From: Mesorhizobium qingshengii
GTDB lineage: Bacteria; Pseudomonadota; Alphaproteobacteria; Rhizobiales; Rhizobiaceae
Direction: 5' to 3'
NCBI RefSeq assembly: GCF_900103325.1
Contig: NZ_FMXM01000006.1
Coordinates: 248,001-312,000, forward strand
DNA length: 64,000 nucleotides
A program made the position numbers and the translations under genes. How positions within the stretch are numbered: the first letter of the stretch is position 1; each line of letters begins with the position of its first letter. The notes beneath the pieces were generated by a model. It saw only the letters and a program-made list of their open reading frames with translations. It did no database searches and was not told where the DNA came from. Of this stretch, positions 47,479 through 58,060 are shown piece after piece.

Positions 47479-48388
47479 ATGTCGGCGGTGGCGGACTAAT
47501 CAATGTTGGTGACTTGGGGAAGGCCGCAGAGGCCCTGATAAATCGAGTGTCGGATGCAGTTGGTGGTGTTGCTCGCCCATTGCAGATAGAACGCGTGGCA
47601 AAGGCAGAGGCAAAAGCCGAAGTCATAAAAGCTAACGCAAGAATTGAAGTGTCAGACATCGAGCAGCGGGCGATCCTGCGGATGGTTAGGGAGGAAGGGA
47701 AAAAGCAGGAAAATATTGGGGCGATCACTCTAAAGTCACTTGAATACCTGCCCCAAGAGGCACACCCTGAGAACATTGATGAGGACTGGCTGACGCACTT
47801 CTTCGAGCGATACCGTTCCTATACCAACGACGAAACGCGGGAGATTTGGGCGAAGGTTCTTGAGGGAGAAGCCAGCAAGGCCAATAGCTTTTCAAGACGT
47901 GCGATTGATGTGTTGGCCACTATGGACGCAGCCGACGCAGCGCTGTTTTCAAGATTATGTTCCCGCGCCTGGACCTTAATCGGCGCTCCTGTACTCGCTA
48001 TCCGGTCAAATGATACGGAGCAGCTAAAAGTGGCTGGCATTGGGTTCGCTGATTTAGTGCATCTCGATAAAGCGGGGCTTATCTCGTTTGAGGCACTGGG
48101 TGGTTTTTCGCGCCAAGGTTTTGGCCCAATTGCGCCCTGCACGTATTTCGACAAAACCATTTTTTTGAGTTTGCGGATGGAGACGCCCCACTGCCACCAA
48201 CCGGCAACACTCTCATCTGCGGCAATGCTCTATTCACAAAGGCCGGCGAGGAGCTTTGGAAGATTGCGGAAGCAAGAAAAAACGAGGCGTATTTCGAATC
48301 CGCAGTTAAAGCGTGGAAAAACGAGGGGCTAACCGCGATGGACGCGCTCGAATTTATCACAAAGTTCCAAACGCGTGCGTCACAATAG
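47479..48388 (+). pseudogene. DUF2806 protein gene with -1 frameshift(s)
   Basis: The main frame runs from a TTG at 47514 to TAA 48332 and encodes GKAAEALINRVSDAVGGVAR, MVREEGKKQEN, DEDWLTHFFERYRSYTNDE and FSRRAIDVLATMDAADAALF, the DUF2806 pattern. After the T run at 48160-48166 the sense moves to the -1 frame: FEFADGDAPLPPTGNTLICG, ALFTKAGEELWKIAEARKNE, ending at TAG 48388. Joined, the product is about 291 residues. The expected N-terminus (GLINVGDLGK) also lies upstream of TTG 47514 without a start in frame; ATG 47479 is one base out. AT-rich compared with its neighbours and next to tRNA-Ser, suggesting transfer. Confidence 0.75.
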
Positions 48389-48480
48389 GCATATTTTGGG
48401 GCACCGCCTTGGGGCACCGCCAACTGAGTACGTTGATTAAATTGCTGTGAAATCAATAACATATGTGGCAATTGGATTTA

Positions 48481-48570
48481 TGGCGGAGAGAGCGGGATTC
48501 GAACCCGCGTTACGGTCTCCCGTAAACACACTTTCCAGGCGTGCGCCTTCAACCACTCGGCCACCTCTCC
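48481..48570 (-). tRNA. tRNA-Ser (anticodon GGA)
   Basis: A 90-nt class II tRNA. Acceptor stem GGAGAGG with a G-U closing pair, long variable arm, anticodon loop CTGGAAA (GGA, reading UCC/UCU), T loop GGTTCGAATCC and encoded CCA at 48483-48481. The 3' end faces the low-GC DUF2806 gene, a common attachment-site arrangement for integrated DNA, but no attachment-site duplicate was noticed. Confidence 0.95.
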
Positions 48571-48936
48571 GTCCTTGCATGTCGCGCCGGCCGGTTTCGC
48601 CACGCGGGTTGGGGATATGCATCTCCCTTGGGGCAGCGGTGCGGAAATTCCGCTCCATGGATGCCGCCAACCAGCGGACACCCTTCCCCTGCACCTGAGC
48701 CGTCAAAGCAACAGGCGCGGGGCTCATCTAGTCGATCCCGCGCCGAATGCCAAGCCATAACGGCGGTCTATTCGCTTTGCCGGCCACACAGCGTTTCACG
48801 ACGCCGCCGGAGCCCCCCGTTTTGAGGCGCTGCCCTCGAATGATGTGCACAGGCAAGGCCGCAACGCCGGCCGCGCTTGACTTCGCTCCCGGCCATCTGT
48901 CGAGTGATGCAGGCTTTGCGGGGGCATCGTCCGGAC
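48571..48936. other. Intergenic stretch without recognisable gene
   Basis: Between tRNA-Ser and the membrane-protein gene at 48937. Short frames on both strands are composition shadows; no promoter or hairpin of note was seen. Confidence 0.4.
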
Positions 48937-49656
48937 ATGACATCGAGCAGTGGAATTCCGGGCAATGGACAGACGCCAGCCAGACGGCCGGACAGCGGAC
49001 TGTCCTTCGTACCGGTGGGCTGGCTCATCTTCGTCATGGCGTGGTCGGTCTATGGCCTAGCGTCGGCCTGGTGGCTGGTCGGGAATTCCGGCCTGCCGGA
49101 CAAGATCTTCTATCTCGTCTTTGGCGGGCTCGCCGCCAACGTCGTCACCATCCTGTGGGGGCTTTACCTGCTTAGCCTCGCCTTCGGCCGCTCGGCGCGT
49201 TTCCCGCGCCATTTCACCATCTGGCAGATCGCCATCATCATCTGGCTGCTGGCGAGGCAGGCGTATGTGCTTGCCGTGCCTGATTTCGTCTTCTCGGCCA
49301 GAGGTCTGGCCATCACCGGTGCCGAAATCGCCATCGGCTTGCTCTGCATCTACCTGCTGCGCCGCGGTTCAGGTGCCGAGACCGTCTACGCCAAGCCGGA
49401 AACCGAAGCGCCGCCGGTCTTCGTTTCGATCATCGCGGCCCTGCTCGGTATCATCCTTGGCGCGGTCATCGGCGCCGTCGCCGGCTTCTTCGCCGGTTCG
49501 GTGATCGCCGATGTCACCAGCATGAGCTGCTTCGAAGGCGCCTGCGGCTATTTCGCCGCGTTCATCGGCCTGGCCGGCCTGGTGGTCGGTGCCATTGGCG
49601 GCGGCATTGTCGCGGTCTGGCTCGCTCACCGGCGCAGTCACAAGCCAGTGACATAG
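48937..49656 (+). CDS. Polytopic membrane protein (DUF2569-like first half)
   Basis: A 239-residue hydrophobic protein with about six transmembrane segments. The first half (SFVPVGWLIFVMAWSVYGLA through LLCIYLLRR) resembles the DUF2569 family; the second half holds an Ala/Gly-rich hydrophobic region (FVSIIAALLGIILGAVIGAV) with two cysteines around SCFEGACGYF. The start at 48937 is the first ATG that places the hydrophobic domain near the N-terminus, and the ribosome site is weak. Function unknown. Confidence 0.65.
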   Translation: MTSSSGIPGNGQTPARRPDSGLSFVPVGWLIFVMAWSVYGLASAWWLVGNSGLPDKIFYLVFGGLAANVVTILWGLYLLSLAFGRSARFPRHFTIWQIAIIIWLLARQAYVLAVPDFVFSARGLAITGAEIAIGLLCIYLLRRGSGAETVYAKPETEAPPVFVSIIAALLGIILGAVIGAVAGFFAGSVIADVTSMSCFEGACGYFAAFIGLAGLVVGAIGGGIVAVWLAHRRSHKPVT

Positions 49657-49780
49657 ATCGGCTTCAAATTCGCGTATGACGATTGCGAACCCGGCCTGCG
49701 CATTCTATCTCTCGTTCTGAAACGCGTGCCGAAAGGTCCTTGGGAGGAGCTTGAGCACTGGCCGGGGGAAAAGGTCTCGA

Positions 49781-50104
49781 ATGTTTCGCTTCATCTTTCG
49801 TCTTGCCGCAATGGTCGCGCTGTCGATCTCCGTCATCATGGCGGTGCTCGACGCGACTCGCACGGTGGCTGCTTCGGCGCTCGTGCTGACCCCGCTCAAC
49901 ACCAGCTGGCTGGCCGTCTCGCCGGACACACGAGCGGCTTTCGAAACCTTCGTCCGGGCCAAGGCCGGCCCGCTGCTCTGGGACAGCGTCATCGCCTGGG
50001 TACTCAACCAGCCCGGCTTCGCGGTTTTTGCGGTGCTGGCCTTCCTGCTCTATGCGATCGGTTACAGGCGGCAACGACGCACCGGACAATTCGCCGCCAC
50101 CTGA
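49781..50104 (+). CDS. Small inner-membrane protein
   Basis: A 107-residue protein starting at ATG 49781 with AAGG 6 nt upstream. A hydrophobic helix near the N-terminus ([20 protein letters not shown]) and another near the C-terminus ([19 protein letters not shown]) flank a soluble central loop, with basic residues at both cytoplasmic ends. It lies 38 nt before msrA and may be cotranscribed with it. No family recognised. Confidence 0.7.
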   Translation: MFRFIFRLAAMVALSISVIMAVLDATRTVAASALVLTPLNTSWLAVSPDTRAAFETFVRAKAGPLLWDSVIAWVLNQPGFAVFAVLAFLLYAIGYRRQRRTGQFAAT

Positions 50105-50142
50105 TCCGCTTCCTGCGTCCACCCAGAGAAGGAAGACCGCGC

Positions 50143-50802
50143 ATGTTCTTTCTCAGCGACATGCTGAACAAGAAGCTTCATTTGCCGAAGCCGTCCGAGG
50201 CGTTGCCCGGCCGCGCCAAGGCGATTCCGACGACATCCAGACACCACGTCTTGAAAAGGCCCCTCAAGGGACCTTATCCGGAGGGGCTGGAGACGGCGAT
50301 GTTCGGGCTGGGCTGCTTCTGGGGCGCCGAGCGGCTGTTCTGGCAGCTCGAAGGCGTCTGGGTCACGGCGGTCGGCTATGCCGGCGGCTTCACGCCCAAT
50401 CCGACCTATCAGGAAACCTGCACCGGCCTTACCGGCCACACCGAAGTGGTGTTGGTGGTCTACGATCCCAAGGTCGTCTCCTATGGCGAGCTTCTGAAGC
50501 TGTTCTGGGAAAGCCATGATCCGACGCAAGGCATGCGCCAGGGCAATGATGTCGGCACCACCTACCGCTCCGCGATCTACACGCTCGGTGACGCGCAATT
50601 CAGCGCGGCAAGTGCTTCGCGTGACGCCTATGAGGCCTCGCTACGCGCTGCAGGCCACGGCAGGATCACCACCGAGATCACGCCGGCGCCGGAATTCTAC
50701 TTCGCCGAAGCCGATCACCAGCAATATCTGGCGAAGAACCCTTACGGCTATTGCAACCTCAAGGGCACCGGCGTTGCCTGCGCCATGCCGGCCGCCGCCT
50801 GA
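50143..50802 (+). CDS. msrA: Peptide methionine sulfoxide reductase MsrA
   Basis: A 219-residue MsrA. The active-site motif [13 protein letters not shown] with the nucleophilic Cys lies at about residues 55-67; [14 protein letters not shown] and [12 protein letters not shown] follow, and the C-terminal [16 protein letters not shown] provides resolving cysteines. The N-terminal about 45 residues before the domain are longer than in minimal MsrA. Reduces methionine-S-sulfoxide in damaged proteins using thioredoxin. GGAAGA precedes the ATG. Confidence 0.95.
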   Translation: MFFLSDMLNKKLHLPKPSEALPGRAKAIPTTSRHHVLKRPLKGPYPEGLETAMFGLGCFWGAERLFWQLEGVWVTAVGYAGGFTPNPTYQETCTGLTGHTEVVLVVYDPKVVSYGELLKLFWESHDPTQGMRQGNDVGTTYRSAIYTLGDAQFSAASASRDAYEASLRAAGHGRITTEITPAPEFYFAEADHQQYLAKNPYGYCNLKGTGVACAMPAAA

Positions 50803-51013
50803 AGCCTTTCGCGCAAGGATCAAGCATGGTGCGGCCTCCCCGCGCCATGCTTTTCCAAAAGGTCAAAATTCCGCGTGAAATTTGTTTCGGGCCGTGCCAG
50901 ATTGCCCTCGAGCGGGAGGGGAATACACTCCTGGCTGACGTCGCATGCCTGCCGGCGAACCGGGCAGGCGGGCGGTGCGTAACGGAAAAAATAACCGACA
51001 GGGTGTGGATCAC

Positions 51014-52003
51014 ATGAAACGTATTGTTCTCGGCCTCTTGGCCGCAACCGCAATGGTTCTTCCGGCTTTCGCCGCGGATGTCCAGCCGGCCATCCTCTAT
51101 GATTTGGGCGGCAAGTTCGACAAATCCTTCAACGAGGCCGCCTTCCATGGCGCCGAGAAGTTCAAGACCGAGACTGGCACGCCCTATGTCGAGTTCGAAG
51201 TGTCCAACGCCTCGCAGCGCGAGCAGGCGCTGCGCCGCTTCGCCGAGGACGGCCGCAACCCGATCGTCATGGCCGGCTTTGCCTGGGAGGATGCGCTCAA
51301 GGTGGTCGCGAAGGAATATCCTGACCTCAACTTCGCCATCATCGACGATGCCGTCGACCTGCCCAATGTCCGCTCGCTGGTCTTCAAGGAGAACGAAGGC
51401 TCCTACCTCGTCGGCATCCTGGCGGCGATGGCGTCGAAGTCGAAGAAGGTCTCCTTCATCGGCGGCATGGACATTCCGCTGATCCGCAAGTTCGAATGCG
51501 GCTATGTCGGCGGCGCCAAGGCTGCCGGCGCGACCGATGTCATCCAGAACATGACCGGTGACACGCCGGCGGCGTGGAACGATCCGGCCAAGGGCGGCGA
51601 GATCGCCAAGACGCAGATCGACCAGGGCTCCGACGTGGTCTATGCCGCGGCCGGCGGCACCGGCGTCGGCGTGCTGCAGGCGGCGGCGGATGCCGGCAAG
51701 CTCGGCATCGGAGTCGATTCCAACCAGAACGGCTTGCAGCCCGGCAAGGTGCTGACCTCGATGATGAAGCGGGTCGACGTTGCCGTCTACACCGCCTTCA
51801 TGGACGGCAAGAACGGCACCTTCAAGGGCGGCCTGCAAAATCTTGGCCTCAAGGAGGGCGGCGTCGACTACGCCATGGACGACAACAACAAGGCGCTGGT
51901 GACCGACGAGATGAAGGCGGCGGTCGAAAAGGCCAAGGCCGACATCATCGCCGGCAAGCTCGAAGTGCATGACTACACGACTGACAACGCCTGCCCCTAC
52001 TGA
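51014..52003 (+). CDS. BMP family ABC transporter substrate-binding protein (nucleoside type)
   Basis: A 329-residue periplasmic protein. The signal peptide MKRIVLGLLAATAMVLPAFA is followed by AD; no lipobox, so it is soluble in the periplasm. The BMP (Med/PnrA) fold shows AILYDLGGKFDKSFNEAAFH, then VYAAAGGTGVGVLQAAADAG, the nucleoside-binding region. The matching ABC ATPase and permeases lie at 52900-56541, separated by two convergent genes. Probably binds purine or pyrimidine nucleosides. A strong terminator follows. Confidence 0.9.
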   Translation: MKRIVLGLLAATAMVLPAFAADVQPAILYDLGGKFDKSFNEAAFHGAEKFKTETGTPYVEFEVSNASQREQALRRFAEDGRNPIVMAGFAWEDALKVVAKEYPDLNFAIIDDAVDLPNVRSLVFKENEGSYLVGILAAMASKSKKVSFIGGMDIPLIRKFECGYVGGAKAAGATDVIQNMTGDTPAAWNDPAKGGEIAKTQIDQGSDVVYAAAGGTGVGVLQAAADAGKLGIGVDSNQNGLQPGKVLTSMMKRVDVAVYTAFMDGKNGTFKGGLQNLGLKEGGVDYAMDDNNKALVTDEMKAAVEKAKADIIAGKLEVHDYTTDNACPY

Positions 52004-52031
52004 GCGGCGCGGACATCCAGCCATGATCTGC

Positions 52032-52060
52032 AAACCGCCGGGCGCACGCCCGGCGGTTTT
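52032..52060 (+). terminator. Rho-independent terminator of the BMP gene
   Basis: AAACCGCCGGG and CCCGGCGGTTT form an 11-bp stem around CGCACG, then a T tail. Confidence 0.85.
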
Positions 52061-52068
52061 GCGTTGGC

Positions 52069-52458
52069 CTATAGCTTGCCCGCCAGATAACCCAACCCGA
52101 AGGCCACTATCAGCCCGATGGCGACGGCAAATCCGCGCCGGCCGCCAAGGGCGTGCAGGCCGATGCCATGCGGCCGCTGGGGCAGGCCGCGGATCACCGC
52201 TGGTGATCTGGCATCGCCCAGTCCGGATGTGCGCATCTGCGGCAATTCCGCGAGGCGTTGCGTCACCAGCTGCCAATGATTGCCGGGCAGGCCACCTGGT
52301 TTTTCCGCGCGGTCGAACATGTGCATGCGTTCGGCGAGCTGCACCACCGCGTCGCGGAAGGCGGGGTCGATCTCCAGATCGCGTTCGGCCCGTTCGCGTT
52401 CCGCGTCGTTCATCAGGCCGAGCACGTAATCGCCGGCCCTTGCGATGCGATCGCTCAT
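52069..52458 (-). CDS. Anti-sigma-factor-like membrane protein
   Basis: A 129-residue protein. The N-terminal segment GDYVLGLMNDAERERAERDL followed by EIDPAFRDAVVQLAERMH has the anti-sigma (RskA/putative zinc-finger-like) layout without clear zinc ligands; a single transmembrane helix (FAVAIGLIVAFGLGYLAG) ends the protein. Normal partners, an ECF sigma factor gene, are absent nearby, so it is an orphan. Convergent with the BMP gene and 18 nt downstream of slyX. Confidence 0.6.
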   Translation of the reverse strand: MSDRIARAGDYVLGLMNDAERERAERDLEIDPAFRDAVVQLAERMHMFDRAEKPGGLPGNHWQLVTQRLAELPQMRTSGLGDARSPAVIRGLPQRPHGIGLHALGGRRGFAVAIGLIVAFGLGYLAGKL

Positions 52459-52476
52459 GGCTTGTGCTCCCCTTCC

Positions 52477-52686
52477 CTACCAGTGCGGCGGCTTGGTGAT
52501 CGGCACGTCGGGTGCGGCCTGTTCCTCCAGCGCCAGGAAACGGTCGGTCAATGAATCGAGCTTGCGCTGCATGCGCTCGATCACCTTCCACTGTTCGGCG
52601 ATCTGGCCTGACAGTTCCTCGATGGTCTGTTCCTGTTCGGCGGCGCGAATTTCCAGCGTCGTCAGCCGATCGGCGGGCATGGTCAT
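52477..52686 (-). CDS. slyX: SlyX family protein
   Basis: A 69-residue coiled-coil protein. LEIRAAEQEQTIEELSGQIA followed by EQWKVIERMQRKLDSLTDR and the C-terminal ITKPPHW (PPHY-type end) are the SlyX signature. Function unknown in spite of the name. It reads into the anti-sigma-like gene, with which it may be cotranscribed. ATG at 52686; an alternative ATG at 52680 (MPADRL) is possible. Confidence 0.9.
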   Translation of the reverse strand: MTMPADRLTTLEIRAAEQEQTIEELSGQIAEQWKVIERMQRKLDSLTDRFLALEEQAAPDVPITKPPHW

Positions 52687-52899
52687 TCAAATCCCCAGTC
52701 TTGCACCGCAATGCCTCGCGCCGCGGCGTTGCGACGGCGTGTCCATATTAGCAAATGTAGAGGTCCCGGCCACGTTGGAAATTGACAAGCGCACCGGGAT
52801 TTGTCGAGAGTGAGCGACGCTCCAGCCAATTGGCACGGGCGGAGCGTCATGCTAGGCGTTTTGACCAAGCGATAAAAAAATAAGAGTGGGACTGGCTGC

Positions 52900-54428
<1,529 letters not shown>

Positions 54429-54432
<4 letters not shown>

Positions 54433-55568
54433 GCACGCCTTACGCCAAGTTGCCGGCCTGGGCCGACTATGGCCTGATCCCGGTGATCAATCTGTTCGTT
54501 GCCTTCGTGGTCGCCGGCTTCGTCGTGCTTCTGGTCGGCGAAAATCCGTTCCGCGCCGCCGTCATCCTGGTCGAAGGCGCTTTCGGCAAGGGGACCGGCA
54601 TCGCCTTCACCCTGTTCTATGCCACCACCTTCATATTTACCGGGCTTTCGGTGGCGGTGGCAGCGCATTGCGGCCTGTTCAACATCGGCACCGAGGGGCA
54701 AGCCTACATCGCCGGCCTTGGTATCGCCGTCGTCTGCCTTGCCTTCGACAGCGTGCTGCCATGGTGGCTCACTTTCCCGCTGGCCATCGTCGCTTCGGCG
54801 GTCGTGGGCGCGTTGTGGGCGCTTATCCCCGCCTATCTGCAGGCCAAGCGCGGCTCGCACATCGTCATCACCACAATCATGTTCAACTTCATCGCCGCCT
54901 CGATCATGGTTTTCCTGCTGGTAGGCCCATTGAAGCCGGCAGGGTCGCAGGCGCCGCAGACGCGCAACTTCCTCGCGGGCGCGGAATTGCCGAAGCTCAA
55001 CTGGATCATCGAACTGTTCGGCGCCAAGATCCGTTCGGCCCCGCTCAACATCACCTTCCTGCTGGCGCTGATCATGGCCTTCCTGGTCTGGCTGCTGATC
55101 TGGCGCACCAAGCTCGGCTATGAGATGCGCACCTACGGTCACAGCCCGAAGGCGGCTCGCTATGCCGGCATTTCGGAGACCCGCATCATCATCACCGCCA
55201 TGATGATCTCGGGTGCTCTGGCCGGCATGATGGCGCTCAACCCGGTGATGGGCGACCAGCACAATGTCGCGATCGACTTTGTCAGCGGCGCCGGTTTCGT
55301 CGGCATCGCGGTAGCACTGATGGGCCGCCTGCATCCTGTCGGCATCGTGCTGGCGGCGATCCTCTTCGGCATGCTTTACCAGGGCGGCGCAGAGCTCGCC
55401 TTCGAGATGCCGGCAATCAGCCGCGACATGATCGTCATCATCCAGGGTCTGGTCATCCTGTTTGCCGGCGCGCTCGAGCATATGTTCCGGCCTTACGTCC
55501 AGGCGCTGTTCGCTTCGTTCAGTCCAAGATCGGTCGGCATGGAAGCGGTCAAAGGGAAGGGTGCCTGA
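54429..55568 (+). CDS. Nucleoside ABC transporter permease 1
   Basis: A 379-residue permease of the BPD_transp_2 type, starting at TTG 54429 and overlapping the ATPase stop. About ten transmembrane helices; HCGLFNIGTEGQAYIAGLG is the conserved coupling segment of this family. Works with the permease at 55570. Confidence 0.92.
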
Positions 55569-55569
55569 G

Positions 55570-56541
55570 ATGGGTGTCTTCATCGCCATCGTGCAGATAC
55601 TCGACTCGACCATCCGCCTGTCGGTGCCGTTGCTGCTTGCCTGCCTCGCCGGCCTCTATTCGGAGCGCGCCGGCATCTTCGACATCGGGCTGGAGGGCAA
55701 GATGCTGGTCGGCGCTTTCGCGGGTGCCGCGGCCGCTTCCGTGTTCCATTCCGCCTTGCTCGGCCTCGGCATGGCCATCCTGATCTCGGTCGCGTTTGCC
55801 ATGATCCACGGCTTTGCCTCGATCACCCATCGCGGCAACCAGATCGTCTCCGGCGTGGCGATCAATTTCATCGCCGCCGGTTCGACCATCATTCTCGGCC
55901 AGGCCTGGTTCCAGCAAGGCGGGCGCACGCCGGCGCTGCAGCCGGGCGAGCGGTTCGACGCGATTGTCTGGCCCGGCGCCGAAGCGGTCAGGGACGTGCC
56001 GATCCTGGGACCGATCTATTCGGAACTGATCTCCGGCCACTCGATACTGGTCTATCTCGCTTTCCTGATGGTGCCGTTCACCTGGTGGGTGCTGTTTCGC
56101 ACCCGCTTTGGCCTGCGGCTGCGCGCCGTCGGCGAAAATCCGGCCGCCGTCGACACGGCCGGCATTTCCGTTGCCTGGCTGCGCTACCGGGCGCTGATCT
56201 GCACCGGTGTGCTGACCGGCGTTGCCGGAGCCTACTTGTCGATGGTGCAGAACGGCGGCTTCGTGAAGGACATGACCGCCGGCAAGGGCTACATCGCACT
56301 GGCCGCGCTGATCTTCGCCAAGTGGAAGCCGGTCAACGCCATGTTCGCCTGCCTTTTGTTCGGCTTCCTCGACGCCCTGTCGATCCGCCTGCAGGGCTCG
56401 CCGCTGCCCATCATCGGCAAGGTGCCGGTGCAGTTCATGCAGGCGCTGCCTTACATCCTCACCGTCATCCTGCTCGCCGGCTTCATCGGCAAGGCAATCC
56501 CGCCGCGTGCCGGTGGTGTGCCCTACGTCAAGGAACGCTGA
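55570..56541 (+). CDS. Nucleoside ABC transporter permease 2
   Basis: A 323-residue permease starting at ATG 55570, one base past the stop of permease 1. It carries the family motif GIFDIGLEGKMLVGAFAG and SITHRGNQIVSGVAINFIAAG. Completes the importer. A 160-nt stretch with two palindromic elements follows before cdd. Confidence 0.92.
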   Translation: MGVFIAIVQILDSTIRLSVPLLLACLAGLYSERAGIFDIGLEGKMLVGAFAGAAAASVFHSALLGLGMAILISVAFAMIHGFASITHRGNQIVSGVAINFIAAGSTIILGQAWFQQGGRTPALQPGERFDAIVWPGAEAVRDVPILGPIYSELISGHSILVYLAFLMVPFTWWVLFRTRFGLRLRAVGENPAAVDTAGISVAWLRYRALICTGVLTGVAGAYLSMVQNGGFVKDMTAGKGYIALAALIFAKWKPVNAMFACLLFGFLDALSIRLQGSPLPIIGKVPVQFMQALPYILTVILLAGFIGKAIPPRAGGVPYVKER

Positions 56542-56564
56542 GCCGAAAGTGCGGGGTCCGCTCA

Positions 56565-56690
56565 GGCTAATGCATGTCGCTCAAAAATGGCCCAGGTCTT
56601 GAGACGACGACATGCATGGAAACAAGACTTGAAGTGTGTCGAATGAATCCGTTTCGACGCGACGCGCTTCAAGCGGGACACGATCATCGG
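56565..56690 (+). repeat. Two adjacent palindromic elements
   Basis: First: ATGCATGTCG (56571-56580) against CGACATGCAT (56607-56616). Second: CTTGAAGTGTGTCG (56628-56641) against CGACGCGCTTCAAG (56662-56675), imperfect. Similar composite elements are common between genes in Mesorhizobium (recalled, not searched). Lies directly before cdd and may affect expression of the salvage genes. Confidence 0.55.
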
Positions 56691-56703
56691 AGAGAACAAC
56701 TGA

Positions 56704-57096
56704 ATGTCGCATGATCTGTTCGAGGCGGCCAAGGCGGCCATGGCCAAGGCCTATGCACCCTATTCGAAGTTTCCGGTTGGTGCGGCACTTCGCACAGAGG
56801 ATGGACGCGTCTTTGCCGGCGCCAACATCGAAATTGCCTCCTATCCGGAAGGCTGGTGCGCCGAAACCACCGCGCTTGGCCACTACGTCATGGGTGGCGG
56901 CGGCAAGATCGTGGAAATCGCCGTCATTGCCGAACGCATGGCAAAATGCTCGCCTTGCGGCGGCTGCCGTCAGCGGCTGGCCGAATTCTGCCGGCCGGAG
57001 ACAAAGCTTTATCTCTGTGACGATGCCGGTGTGGCCGAAACCGTGACCATGGGCGAGATGCTGCCCTACGGCTTCCGGGGCGATATGCTGAAATGA
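56704..57096 (+). CDS. cdd: Cytidine deaminase
   Basis: A 130-residue zinc enzyme. The catalytic centre is GWCAETTALGHY (CAE with the zinc Cys and the catalytic Glu) and SPCGGCRQRLAEF (the two further zinc cysteines). SKFPVGAALRTEDGR is the substrate-binding segment. Converts cytidine and deoxycytidine to uridine. Gene before purine nucleoside phosphorylase, 13 nt apart. Confidence 0.96.
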   Translation: MSHDLFEAAKAAMAKAYAPYSKFPVGAALRTEDGRVFAGANIEIASYPEGWCAETTALGHYVMGGGGKIVEIAVIAERMAKCSPCGGCRQRLAEFCRPETKLYLCDDAGVAETVTMGEMLPYGFRGDMLK

Positions 57097-57109
57097 AGAA
57101 CTGGATGCA

Positions 57110-57919
57110 ATGATGGAAAAGGCGCTGGACCATCTCGTCGAAAGGCTGGACGGCCTGGCGCCGGCGGCCGCGCTGGTCCTGGGTTCGGGCCTGGGCGGGT
57201 TGGTCGACCAGATCGACGATCCAATCCGTGTCTCCTATGCCGACTTGCCGGGTTTTCCCAGAAGCGGCGTCACCGGCCATGCCGGCGAAGTGGTGGCGGG
57301 GCTGTTTGCCGGCGTGCCGGTGCTGATGCTGTCTGGCCGCGCCCATTACTACGAGCACGGCAACGCGGCGGCGATGCGGCCGGTGCTGGAAGTGCTTTCC
57401 GGTATCGGCATCACAAAATTGATCCTCACCAATGCCGCCGGTTCAGTCGATCCGGATATGCCGCCGGGCTCGGTGATGCTGATCACCGACCACATCAATT
57501 TCTCGGGCACCAATCCGCTGATCGGCGAGCCCAGCGACCGCCGCTTCGTCGGCCTGACCGAAGCCTATGATGCCGGCATCCGCAAGGCGCTCGAACGCTC
57601 GGCGAAGGCGACCGGTACCGCGCTTCACAAGGGCGTCTACATGTGGTTTTCCGGCCCCTGCTTCGAAACGCCCGCCGAGATCCGCATGGCGCGCATCATG
57701 GGCGCCAACGCCGTCGGCATGTCGACCGTGCCGGAGGTCATCCTCGCCCGCTTCCTTGGGCTGCGTGTCGCCGCCTGCTCGGTAATCACCAATCTGGCGG
57801 CCGGCATGACAGGGGCCGAGCTTTCGCACCAGGAGACCAAGGACATGGCGCCGGTCGGCGGTGCGCGGCTGGCGACGATCCTGCAGCATTTGTTCCAGGA
57901 AGGCCTGCTGGATGGGTGA
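57110..57919 (+). CDS. punA: Purine nucleoside phosphorylase
   Basis: A 269-residue trimeric-type (class II/PNP) enzyme. Phosphate site near ALVLGSGLGGLVDQ and the RAHYYEHG segment; ITNLAAGMTGAELSHQE holds the purine-site Glu/Asn neighbourhood; GPCFETPAEIRMARIMGANAVGMS is the family signature. Phosphorolyses inosine and guanosine to base and ribose 1-phosphate. ATG 57110 or the adjacent ATG 57113. Cotranscribed with cdd. Confidence 0.94.
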   Translation: MMEKALDHLVERLDGLAPAAALVLGSGLGGLVDQIDDPIRVSYADLPGFPRSGVTGHAGEVVAGLFAGVPVLMLSGRAHYYEHGNAAAMRPVLEVLSGIGITKLILTNAAGSVDPDMPPGSVMLITDHINFSGTNPLIGEPSDRRFVGLTEAYDAGIRKALERSAKATGTALHKGVYMWFSGPCFETPAEIRMARIMGANAVGMSTVPEVILARFLGLRVAACSVITNLAAGMTGAELSHQETKDMAPVGGARLATILQHLFQEGLLDG

Positions 57920-58060
57920 AGCGGTTTTTGCCCTCACCCTTGTGGAGAGGGTCGACGAGCGGGCTCTGCCCGCCCCGCTCAGCCGTGTGGAAAGGCCTTA
58001 CGGGGCAAGCCACTGGTCTTGCGCGTCCTTCGGACCCCCGCAAGGGGAAAGGTAAAGCGC

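Noticed and set aside
47196..48570. Genomic island with attachment sites at tRNA-Ser
   Set aside because: No integrase and no direct repeat of the tRNA 3' end was noticed between 46 and 48.5 kb, so only an acquired gene, not a bounded island, can be claimed.
50830..51013. Possible purine riboswitch before the nucleoside-binding protein
   Set aside because: No purine-aptamer core sequence could be seen, and no convincing paired structure with a following terminator was found.
57920..58055. Segment between punA and deoA as a coding gene
   Set aside because: It is a GC-rich, repeat-like intergenic segment; the in-frame extension of deoA into it lacks a ribosome site and does not match the family's N-terminus.
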